Below are positions 1-4,888 of a stretch of DNA of 5,330 bases, one piece after another. The notes under the pieces are model-generated. The model searched no databases, was not told the DNA's origin, and worked only from the letters and a program-made list of their open reading frames with translations. The DNA lies in contig JAGHBI010000018.1 of NCBI GenBank assembly GCA_021161055.1, forward strand, positions 1 through 5,330, written 5' to 3'. This DNA comes from Candidatus Iainarchaeum sp. GTDB taxonomy: Archaea > Iainarchaeota > Iainarchaeia > Iainarchaeales > DTGL01. Position numbers and translations under genes: made by a program. Position 1 is the first letter of the stretch, and each line of letters starts with the position of its first letter.

Positions 1-15
1 CCGCCTAGCTCAGAG

Positions 16-1215
16 GTGTTCCTAGCGAACAGTGCAAGAGTTTTGTTCAATAAAAGTAATAACGATGTTTTTGCTATTGACCTATGTGCAAACTTTGGTT
101 CTGCTTTTGAAGACGCAAAGCGAGCGGGCATAGCGCATTTCCTAGAGCATATGTTTTTTTCAGGCACTGCTCGACTTAGCAGGAAAGAGATATCTAAGCG
201 CATAGATTCTGTTGGCGGAACAATAAATGCGTTCACCTCACGAGAAAGCATACATTATTATATTAAGGTTAGAAAGGAGCATTATGCATTAGCAATAGAT
301 ACGCTGCTTGAGTGTTTCAACAACTGCGAGTTTTTTACCAAGGAATTGGAGCTTGAGCGAAGAATAATACTGAATGAAATAAAGGATATGCAGGATAATC
401 CAACAAAGCATGTGATCTCTGAGTTTGTGAAGCTATGCCTGCCTGGACGCTTTGGCAGGCCCATATTAGGCAGTGAGGAAAGCGTCTCTAGGCTTAGGAG
501 AGGAGATCTTCTAAGCGTATTTAAGAGCACACATTCTCTAGCCAATGCGCTCATTGCAATAACAGGGCCTGATGATGCAAGCAAATATATTAGGAAGATT
601 GAAGAAGCGATTGCAAGCACTAGGAAAAGAAAGCCTCTGAAGCTCAGTAAATGCAGGGCAAAGCCCTCGAAAAGGGAAAAGGTTATTGAAAAGGATGTAG
701 AGCAGGCGCACCTTTGCATAGGCTTTCCAGCAGTTAGCTCGCAAAGCGAGAGCTATGCTGCATTCTCGCTTATTGAAGCAATCCTTGGCGGCGGCCTCAG
801 CTCGAGGATTGTTTACGAAGTTAGGGAAAAACGCGGCTTGAGCTATATAGTTCACCCTTTCTTTGAGGCTGAACCCAAGCACGGCTACTTTGCAGTCTAT
901 TTAGCTACAAGCCCGCAAAAGGTTGAAAAGGCAAAGAGTATCGTGCTTAAAGAGTTTGCAAAGATGCGCGAGCGAGAGGTTTCAGTGAGGGAACTGAAAA
1001 GAGCCAAAAGATACATAATGGGCACTAAAGCACTTGAATGGGAGGATTCGCTGGAAATAGCAAAAGATGCCATATTTGCTGAGCGCTCCGGCTGGAGCTG
1101 GCAAGAGTACTTCGAAGCGATTAAGGAGATTAGCGCTAAGGAACTTAGAAAGGTTGCTCGCGAAATCATTCCGAGCGATGAATTCTGCTCTGTACTGCTG
1201 AGGCCAAAACAGTAA
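16..1215 (+). CDS. M16 family zinc metallopeptidase (processing-peptidase-like), possibly 5' incomplete
   Basis: This is a zinc-dependent protease of the inverzincin (M16, insulinase/PqqL/processing peptidase) family, which cuts peptides or small unfolded proteins. Counting from the GTG at 16, the inverted zinc motif HFLEH lies at residues 41-45 (His41, Glu44, His45). The third ligand, Glu121, sits 76 residues further on, in NEIKDMQDNP, the classical spacing. The C-terminal half has GGGLSSRIVYEVREKRGLSY at about 258-277, the Arg/Tyr substrate-binding segment of the family (Arg264, Tyr277). At 399 residues it is a normal M16B single-chain length with both half-domains. No signal peptide or membrane segment is seen. 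The frame stays open to base 1, so the start may lie outside the window; the GTG at 16 fits because the family motif follows at the usual distance. Such proteins usually act as homo- or heterodimers; no second M16 gene is visible. Substrate unknown. Confidence 0.92.
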   Translation: MFLANSARVLFNKSNNDVFAIDLCANFGSAFEDAKRAGIAHFLEHMFFSGTARLSRKEISKRIDSVGGTINAFTSRESIHYYIKVRKEHYALAIDTLLECFNNCEFFTKELELERRIILNEIKDMQDNPTKHVISEFVKLCLPGRFGRPILGSEESVSRLRRGDLLSVFKSTHSLANALIAITGPDDASKYIRKIEEAIASTRKRKPLKLSKCRAKPSKREKVIEKDVEQAHLCIGFPAVSSQSESYAAFSLIEAILGGGLSSRIVYEVREKRGLSYIVHPFFEAEPKHGYFAVYLATSPQKVEKAKSIVLKEFAKMREREVSVRELKRAKRYIMGTKALEWEDSLEIAKDAIFAERSGWSWQEYFEAIKEISAKELRKVAREIIPSDEFCSVLLRPKQ

Positions 1216-1216
1216 G

Positions 1217-1226
1217 TATACATAAC
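1217..1226 (+). repeat. Recurrent 3'-end word TATACATAAC, copy 1
   Basis: TATACATAAC starts two bases after the stop codon of the M16 peptidase gene. The same word, or its complement, recurs at 1643, 1677, 1795, 2220, 2235 and 4879, always at or outside gene ends. It is half of a possible 16-base palindrome, GTTATGTATACATAAC. It could be a transcription-termination or 3'-processing signal, or an operator; the sequence alone does not decide. Confidence 0.6.
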
Positions 1227-1287
1227 ACCATTGTTAATTAATTAAACTTCTATTTATAAGTTAGGTTTAAAAATTGAATCAAAAATC

Positions 1288-1294
1288 TTTAAAA
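1288..1294 (+). promoter_or_regulatory. Candidate TATA box for the folded element and downstream frame
   Basis: TTTAAAA is centred at about 1291, some 29 bases before the first base of the folded element (1320), which is close to archaeal TATA-to-start spacing. Other AT-rich candidates lie at 1251-1260 and 1265-1273. No B-recognition element is obvious. The spacing suggests that transcription begins at or just before the outer stem. Confidence 0.4.
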
Positions 1295-1319
1295 TGAATT
1301 TTGTTCCATAAATTTTTTC

Positions 1320-1404
1320 GGGTGTGGTGGTTGGGACCTTGGAAGCGCTAATGCGCTAGGGTCGTAAGATCCGAATCCAAGGTATTGGGCTCAACCCACA
1401 CCCA
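1320..1404 (+). ncRNA. Compact structured RNA element (three-way junction); intron, leader element or small RNA
   Basis: The 84 nt from 1320 to 1403 can form 32 base pairs. Stem a is 1320-1326 with 1397-1403. A two-base bulge (1327-1328) follows. Stem b is 1329-1335 with 1390-1396 (one G-T pair). A six-base bulge (1384-1389) lies on the other strand. Stem c is 1336-1343 with 1376-1383, eight perfect pairs. Stem c opens into two hairpins: 1344-1348/1353-1357 with loop TAAT, and 1359-1363/1368-1372 with loop GTAA, a GNRA tetraloop. Linkers are A1358 and GAA 1373-1375. I do not recognise a known family. The size and a 7-bp end stem followed by A recall a tRNA, but D and T arms are absent. The bulge-helix-bulge arrangement recalls archaeal intron junctions, although helix b is 7 bp with bulges of 2 and 6 rather than the canonical 4, 3 and 3. 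It may instead be a cis-acting leader of the downstream frame. Confidence 0.65.
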
Positions 1405-1637
1405 ATCCTATTCTTGCTGATTCAAGGCCTGATTTAGCTGAGGAGATTCTTGAACTGGGGCGTGCTTTTGCAAGAGAGAATTTTTCAGGAAGGGAACGCT
1501 CGCGCTTATTGAAAGCACTTTCCAGTAAGGAAACATTAAGGAAAAGAAGCTTCTTGGGTGCGACCGCAACAACAGCTGAGCTTAGAAAGAGGAGAAAGCT
1601 CGAACGACGCAGAGAAAGAAAAGGCGAGAACAGGTGA
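1368..1637 (+). CDS. Small basic protein of unknown function, no usual start codon
   Basis: This frame is open from just after a TAA (1365-1367) to the TGA at 1635-1637, 89 codons. Its composition is like that of its neighbours and looks coding. There is a Pro-rich start (WAQPTPNPILADSRPDL), a helical acidic segment (AEEILELGRAFARE), then a strongly basic tail rich in Arg, Lys and Glu (LRKRRKLERRRERKGENR) that could bind nucleic acid or form a helix. No ATG or GTG occurs in frame; TTG at 1509 would drop half the protein. The first 36 bases lie inside the folded element 1320-1404. If bases 1328-1385 were removed, GTG at 1322 would continue into TGG at 1386 and give an 85-residue protein beginning MWWAQPTPN. 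A sequencing error, a non-standard start or a pseudogene remain possible. I do not recognise the family. Confidence 0.55.
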   Translation, partial: DPNPRYWAQPTPNPILADSRPDLAEEILELGRAFARENFSGRERSRLLKALSSKETLRKRSFLGATATTAELRKRRKLERRRERKGENR

Positions 1638-1642
1638 TATTT

Positions 1643-1652
1643 TATACATAAC
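1643..1652 (+). repeat. Recurrent 3'-end word TATACATAAC, copy 2
   Basis: An exact TATACATAAC starts five bases after the TGA (1635-1637) of the start-less frame, in the same orientation relative to the gene as copy 1 behind the M16 gene. This parallel placement supports both the reality of the upstream frame and a role of the word at transcript ends. Confidence 0.6.
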
Positions 1653-1670
1653 CAAAATCGCCCTTATTTT

Positions 1671-1812
1671 CATAATTATACATAATTTTTCGCATTTTTA
1701 GGCTGTTTTTAGGGGTTTGTACGTATATATTGCAGTATAATCTACATTATACTGCATATATAGCATATGCGAGCGCACTTTTGAGATATTGAAAATTATG
1801 TATAAATATTAT
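1671..1812. repeat. Nested (concentric) inverted repeat, AT-rich
   Basis: The outer arms are CATAAT plus TATACATAATTTT at 1671-1689 and its complement at 1791-1812, differing by a 3-base insertion. A perfect inner inverted repeat, TGCAGTATAAT (1731-1741) and ATTATACTGCA (1746-1756), is separated by CTAC. Both share nearly the same centre (about 1742), so the whole 142 bases could extrude as a cruciform or fold as one long imperfect hairpin. It has no coding capacity. It could be a miniature mobile element, a bidirectional terminator or a protein-binding array. No target-site duplication is clear. Confidence 0.55.
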
Positions 1813-2041
1813 GATTTTTTAGTCTGTAAGACCGCCGGCATTAAGCCATGGTAAAATGCTCATAGAAACGCTACGCTTTTGAGCGCTCTTAAAATGCTTG
1901 CGCTGCAAACTGTAGCAATTCAAAACGTGAGAGAAAAAGTTGCAAAAGCAGTGCGCTGGTGCTAAGCTCTCGATCAAAAAACAAACAATTGAATATAATC
2001 AGACCTGCCTCAGATAGAGATTACTTTTCTTTTTTGATATC

Positions 2042-2119
2042 TTGCACAAAAGCCTGTTTTTGCTGGCTTTTAAGGGGGTTTGCATTGCCTAGCGGTGGCT
2101 TGTCCAAGAAATTGTGCAA
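2042..2119. other. Possible structured stretch in the intergenic region
   Basis: TTGCACAA (2042-2049) and TTGTGCAA (2112-2119) are perfect complements and could close a domain. An alternative hairpin, AAAAGCC (2048-2054) with GGCTTTT (2065-2071), overlaps the closing stem by two bases. CTTG/CAAG and GCC/GGC arms lie between. The pairing is far less dense than in 1320-1404 and could be chance. No known RNA family motif is recognised. Confidence 0.25.
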
Positions 2120-2210
2120 AAATGTAAGGCACTACAGGCGGTTTTATGCCTATTTAGCGTACTTTTCGCTCTATATCGTATCATGTAGCATGGAACGCGA
2201 GCTAGGAATA

Positions 2211-2253
2211 GGAAGATTAGTTATGTATAAATTGTATACATAACTAATCTTCC
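2211..2253. repeat. Perfect 19-bp inverted repeat at the 3' end of the Ig-like gene
   Basis: The left arm is 2211-2229 and the right arm 2235-2253, with a 5-base loop AATTG. The arms contain the TATACATAAC word in opposite orientations (2220-2229 and 2235-2244). The right arm covers the last two codons and the stop codon of the minus-strand Ig-like gene. In that gene's transcript the hairpin would include the stop codon. It lacks the downstream T run of an intrinsic terminator, so a 3'-end stabilising or processing hairpin or a protein-binding site is as likely as termination. Confidence 0.8.
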
Positions 2254-2603
2254 ACAATGAGTGTTATTATCCTTTCATACTGGTTCTGTGTATACTGATA
2301 GTTCTCCTTGTGCTCCTGAACAACAACGCGTATTTCCTTTTCGCCTGCCTGCGTGTTGTGCCTTGGGTAAAGCTCAAAGTAGAATGTTTTTTCTTCGTGA
2401 GGCATTATGCTATCAACACGCAAGAGTTCTGTTGTTTTGAAACCGCCTTTTGTAAACGCCAAATCCGAAGGCAGAATAACCTTCACAGTTAGCTTCTTTT
2501 TGGTGTCATCATCATTTCTAACAAAGAGATCGAATGCAACGGGCTCTCTTTTACTCAGAACCATTCGCAGAGGGCTAAACCTATAATCAATCGATACCGG
2601 CAT
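2244..2603 (-). CDS. Small Ig-like beta-sandwich protein, function unknown
   Basis: This is a 119-residue protein with alternating hydrophobic strands and turns. Examples are PVAFDLFVRNDDD at 21-33, KKLTVKVILPSDLAF at 36-50, MPHEEKTFYFELYPRHN at 67-83 and KEIRVVVQEH at 89-98. This is the pattern of an archaeal Ig-like (CARDB/NEW3-like) domain standing alone. There is no signal peptide, membrane segment or cysteine, so it is probably cytoplasmic. I chose the ATG at 2603 rather than the GTG nine bases upstream because AGGTGAT (2614-2608), a strong match to the anti-Shine-Dalgarno, ends four bases before that ATG and itself contains the GTG. The gene is divergent from the winged-helix gene, and its end lies in the 19-bp inverted repeat. 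It may be a protein-protein interaction module. I cannot assign a function. Confidence 0.8.
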   Translation of the reverse strand: MPVSIDYRFSPLRMVLSKREPVAFDLFVRNDDDTKKKLTVKVILPSDLAFTKGGFKTTELLRVDSIMPHEEKTFYFELYPRHNTQAGEKEIRVVVQEHKENYQYTQNQYERIITLIVED

Positions 2604-2607
2604 GCAA

Positions 2608-2614
2608 ATCACCT
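2608..2614 (-). promoter_or_regulatory. Shine-Dalgarno AGGTGAT deciding the start of the Ig-like gene
   Basis: On the minus strand AGGTGAT matches the complement of the archaeal 16S rRNA tail (AGGAGGTGATC) over seven bases and lies four bases before the ATG at 2603. It overlaps an alternative GTG start at 2612, making that start unlikely. Confidence 0.75.
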
Positions 2615-2640
2615 TATAAAAAGATGTGGGTTTTGTATTA

Positions 2641-2650
2641 AAAATATAAT
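2641..2650 (+). promoter_or_regulatory. AT-rich TATA-like element between divergent genes
   Basis: AAAATATAAT is centred at about 2646. On the plus strand a start about 24 bases on falls at the ATG at 2670, which opens a 12-codon frame; on the minus strand the element sits about 40 bases before the Ig-like ATG. A second candidate, AAAAAATATTTTT (2735-2747), is nearer to the winged-helix gene. The sequence does not tell which is used. Confidence 0.35.
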
Positions 2651-2669
2651 TTTGATATTGAAACCCGTT

Positions 2670-2708
2670 ATGTCAATAAACTTTGCAAGCTCGGAGGCAA
2701 AAAAATAA
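2670..2708 (+). CDS. Possible 12-codon upstream open reading frame
   Basis: ATG at 2670 opens MSINFASSEAKK and stops at TAA (2706-2708), about 50 bases before the winged-helix gene. The ATG sits at the distance expected for a leaderless transcript from the TATA-like element at 2641-2650. A GGAGG (2693-2697) inside it precedes another ATG that is immediately followed by TAA (2711-2716). It is too short to prove; it could be a chance frame in the leader. Confidence 0.2.
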   Translation: MSINFASSEAKK

Positions 2709-2758
2709 AAATGTAAAGAATCTATTTCTATTGGAAAAAATATTTTTCAGTGAGAGTT

Positions 2759-3235
2759 ATGGCTAAAATGGAACTTCCAGAAGCAAGCCTTGTGAGAAAA
2801 ACACTCATTATAAGAAAACTTGACCTGCCAGAAAGCGTTCTTCTCACTAAGCGTTCATTGCTTAGATGGCTCGCTCTAAGTCTGGGCCTGATAAGTGAGA
2901 AGGAAAGCAGAAAGATGGCTATAGAAATACTCGATGCGCTCTTTCATTACCTATTTTCAATGAAGAGGAACCCAAGCGCGGAGCAGATAAAACGCTTTCT
3001 TGAGGAAAAGAGAAATATAAGGATATCGGAAAGGCTTGTAAGATATCACTTAAACAAGCTTATTGAGCTCGGTATTTTAACGAGGAAGAATGCCTGCTAT
3101 TGCATAAATCCAGCACCACAGGGAGAACGTGACGATATAATAAAAGCTCTTGAGTATTATACAAGAGAAGAACTTGAGCATAGCTTGGAGCATATTAAAA
3201 TCGCGATGGAAAAGCTCATTGAGAAGTACCGCTAG
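2759..3235 (+). CDS. Winged-helix DNA-binding protein, likely transcription regulator
   Basis: This 158-residue protein is helical throughout. Residues 50-68 (RKMAIEILDALFHYLFSMK) and 73-86 (SAEQIKRFLEEKRN) lead into RISERLVRYHLNKLIELGIL at 88-107, the recognition helix and following turn of a winged helix. The RKNACYCINP hairpin at 109-118 would be the wing. The tail from 122 is a charged, coiled-coil-like helix suited to dimerisation. No ligand-binding or membrane part is seen, so it is probably a cytoplasmic DNA-binding protein; the target is unknown. Three starts are possible: GTG 2750, ATG 2759 and ATG 2768. I prefer 2759 because GTGA lies five bases before it, resembling the site of the neighbouring Ig-like gene. 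The stop overlaps the end of the opposing membrane protein gene by 20 bases. Regulation of the adjacent divergent gene is possible but not shown. Confidence 0.8.
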   Translation: MAKMELPEASLVRKTLIIRKLDLPESVLLTKRSLLRWLALSLGLISEKESRKMAIEILDALFHYLFSMKRNPSAEQIKRFLEEKRNIRISERLVRYHLNKLIELGILTRKNACYCINPAPQGERDDIIKALEYYTREELEHSLEHIKIAMEKLIEKYR

Positions 3236-4010
3236 TTATTTCCACACTTCCAGAAACTCTTAGCTTGAATTCATCTTCAACATAGTTTGTTTCATCGTTT
3301 TCTTCAAAAAGAGTAAACTCGATTCTGTATGCGCCGGGCCTATCAAAATTCAATTCGAGGGAATTATTCAGGGCTTCATTGGGCTGCAAACTAAATCGTT
3401 CTCCTTTAACTTCTTTTAGGAGGACCCATTTTTCAGCAGACGCCAGAATATTCTTCACATATATTTTTGCTTTTGGAACAGCAACCATAATGTGCCTGCC
3501 TATGTTTTTCACCACGTAATTTATTTTTACTGAGCTCTGTTTTGCAAGCTCTATTCTATCAGCGCTTAAAGAAGCGCCTTCCAGCATAATCTGCGCTGGT
3601 TCCGAACCGATGTAAATCTTGCAAATGTAAAGTTCCTCAAACCTACAGCGAGCAGCTATTTTGACCTTCTTGGCCTGCTTTGCCAACACATATCTTTTCA
3701 TAAATACGTTATCCCATTCAATAATCTTTGGGCAGCTTTTACCCTGTGTGCAGCAGATTGCAGGGTTGTTACATATAAAAACAACCGACCTGCTTGCAGT
3801 GTCGAAGTCGCCAGCATTTATTTTTACGTTTGCAGGCAACAGAATTTCTCTAGCAACATATTTTCCCAAGTCAACTTCCGCAGCATCAAGCATCAGTTCG
3901 ATCTCTTTAGCATAATCCTGCGATGGGAAGAATATTTGGAATATATTAATGACTAAAAAAACGAGCGCTGAAGCAACCACTGCATAAACCAACAGCCTCA
4001 TGGCATTCAT
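3216..4010 (-). CDS. Membrane-anchored, cysteine-rich extracellular protein with Ig-like domain
   Basis: This 264-residue protein has one N-terminal membrane segment (about residues 5-28, LLVYAVVASALVFLVINIFQ) and no charged pre-pilin cleavage site that I can identify. It is therefore likely a signal anchor with the remainder outside the cell. A short helical stretch (32-53) is followed by a domain with six cysteines: Cys80, Cys86, Cys87, Cys93, Cys122 and Cys130. The first four form a C-x5-CC-x5-C cluster, probably disulfides. Residues about 150-256 alternate hydrophobic strands (SVKINYVVKNIGRHIMVAVP; AYRIEFTLFEE) like an Ig-type sandwich. I do not recognise a characterised family; a surface or cell-envelope role is inferred from topology. 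An ATG three codons inside is an alternative start. A TATA-like element 34 bases upstream is shared with the divergent dtdA gene, implying a very short leader. Confidence 0.8.
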   Translation of the reverse strand: MNAMRLLVYAVVASALVFLVINIFQIFFPSQDYAKEIELMLDAAEVDLGKYVAREILLPANVKINAGDFDTASRSVVFICNNPAICCTQGKSCPKIIEWDNVFMKRYVLAKQAKKVKIAARCRFEELYICKIYIGSEPAQIMLEGASLSADRIELAKQSSVKINYVVKNIGRHIMVAVPKAKIYVKNILASAEKWVLLKEVKGERFSLQPNEALNNSLELNFDRPGAYRIEFTLFEENDETNYVEDEFKLRVSGSVEITSGTSQ

Positions 4011-4038
4011 AGCATCAAATTAAATTACAGTATTCTAC

Positions 4039-4048
4039 TTTATAATAA
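4039..4048. promoter_or_regulatory. Shared TATA-like element between divergent genes
   Basis: TTTATAATAA is centred at about 4043. It lies 27 bases before the dtdA ATG, so that transcript would be leaderless, and about 34 bases before the ATG of the minus-strand membrane protein. It is nearly symmetric, and only 59 bases separate the two start codons, so one element may serve both directions. Confidence 0.5.
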
Positions 4049-4069
4049 TTTTCCAATATTTTTTAGTGG

Positions 4070-4879
4070 ATGAAAGCGATAATTGTTTCAAAGCTTGATC
4101 CTGCAGGAATGAATATAGCAAAACATCTTCTTGAGAGCGGTTTTGAAAAGACTTCTGAAAAGTTCGACGGAAACGATGTTTTTGAGCTTGGAGAAAAGGA
4201 AATGAAACTTTACTTCATAAATGAGGATCAGGTGTATGCTGATTATGTAGACAAAATAGATTGCGAACTCATAATATTCGCTTCTAAGCATGCTAGCGTT
4301 TCTAAAAGGCCAACGCTAACAGTGCATCCTATTGGCAACTGGGGTAATGCTGAGCTAGGTGGTAAAAGCCATGAGCTTGTGAAGACCAGTGCAGCGGTTA
4401 TGAAAAGCTATTTAATAGAACTGCAGAAACAGAAGGAAGAAAAATCGCTCAGCTATGAGGTAAGCTATGAAGCAACGCACCACGGACCTTATCTAACAAA
4501 ACCCACTGTTTACATAGAACTCGGTTCAAGTATTGAACAATGGAAGGATGAGAAAGCAGCAAAGGCCATAGCAGAAACAATATTGAATGCCGATTATAGA
4601 ATGCGTTGTAAAGCAGCTATTGGATTTGGTGGTTTGCATTACAACCCGCACTTCACAAGGATTGCATTGCAAAGCGATTATGGTTTTTCCCATATGTGTG
4701 CAAAGTATGCATTGCAATTCTTAAACGAGCGCATGGTTGAGAAGGCTATTGAAAATACGGTTGAAAAGGTGGAAGCGTTTATAATTGAGAAGAAGGGGCT
4801 TTCCAGCGAAAGGCAGCGCATAATTGCAATGCTTGAAAAGTTTGGAATTCCAATTCTGCGCACTAATGCAATAAAGTGA
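4070..4879 (+). CDS. dtdA: D-aminoacyl-tRNA deacylase, archaeal GEK1 type
   Basis: This enzyme hydrolyses D-amino acids (known for D-Tyr and others) from mischarged tRNA, freeing the tRNA. It is the archaeal/plant counterpart of bacterial DTD and acts in the cytoplasm, probably using zinc. The 269 residues match the usual family length. Conserved segments appear in order: FASKHAS at 70-76, TVHPIGNWG at 84-92, YEATHHGPY at 133-141, YIELGSSIEQW at 148-158, GFGGLHY at 185-191, and NPHF at 192-195. The His and Glu residues in these segments (His74, His86, Glu134, His137, His138, His190) are the likely metal and catalytic site. The ATG at 4070 fits a leaderless transcript from the TATA-like element at 4039. 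The stop codon is immediately followed by the reversed stop codon of the IPP isomerase gene, with no base between. No defect is visible. Confidence 0.96.
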   Translation: MKAIIVSKLDPAGMNIAKHLLESGFEKTSEKFDGNDVFELGEKEMKLYFINEDQVYADYVDKIDCELIIFASKHASVSKRPTLTVHPIGNWGNAELGGKSHELVKTSAAVMKSYLIELQKQKEEKSLSYEVSYEATHHGPYLTKPTVYIELGSSIEQWKDEKAAKAIAETILNADYRMRCKAAIGFGGLHYNPHFTRIALQSDYGFSHMCAKYALQFLNERMVEKAIENTVEKVEAFIIEKKGLSSERQRIIAMLEKFGIPILRTNAIK

Positions 4880-4888
4880 TTATGTATA
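4879..4888. repeat. Recurrent 3'-end word (TATACATAAT, complement) at two abutting stop codons
   Basis: ATTATGTATA begins at the last base of the dtdA stop codon; its complement TATACATAA contains the TAA stop of the convergent isomerase gene. A copy of the window's recurrent word thus sits exactly on the junction of two convergent genes, where a bidirectional 3'-end signal would be expected. Confidence 0.6.

Larger units (their letters stand above)
1638..2210. other. Gene-poor interval of about 570 bases
   Basis: I see no convincing gene on either strand. From 1638 to about 1812 it is very AT-rich and holds three copies of the TATACATAA word and a nested inverted repeat. From about 1813 to 2210 the base composition is closer to that of coding DNA, and short hairpins are frequent, for example AGCGC/GCGCT arms around 1875-1900. 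A GTG-initiated frame at 1959-2243 is rich in Cys and Tyr, unlike neighbouring proteins, and runs into the 19-bp inverted repeat, so I do not call it. The stretch may hold an unrecognised RNA gene or the remains of a gene. Confidence 0.5.

Noticed and set aside
282..1223. Three long minus-strand frames opposite the M16 gene
   Set aside because: They are shadows of a gene with clear catalytic motifs on the plus strand; their proteins are Ser/Leu-rich without domains.
1320..1404. A tRNA gene (7-bp end stem, 85 bases, A as last base)
   Set aside because: No D arm, no T arm with TTCRA, and no U8; the inner pairing is a long hairpin rather than a cloverleaf. The complementary strand and a permuted order were also tried without a fit.
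1404..1440. C/D box small RNA suggested by three CTGA words
   Set aside because: No box C (RTGATGA) at a suitable distance; the words fall within the coding frame.
1959..2243. A GTG-initiated 94-codon frame on the plus strand
   Set aside because: No Shine-Dalgarno, a Cys/Tyr/Leu-rich composition unlike the neighbouring proteins, no recognisable domain, and its end is made of the 19-bp inverted repeat.
1638..2243. A CRISPR array or replication origin
   Set aside because: No evenly spaced direct repeats of 24-40 bases. The repeated words are short and in both orientations, no origin-recognition box is recognised, and no cdc6 gene is present.
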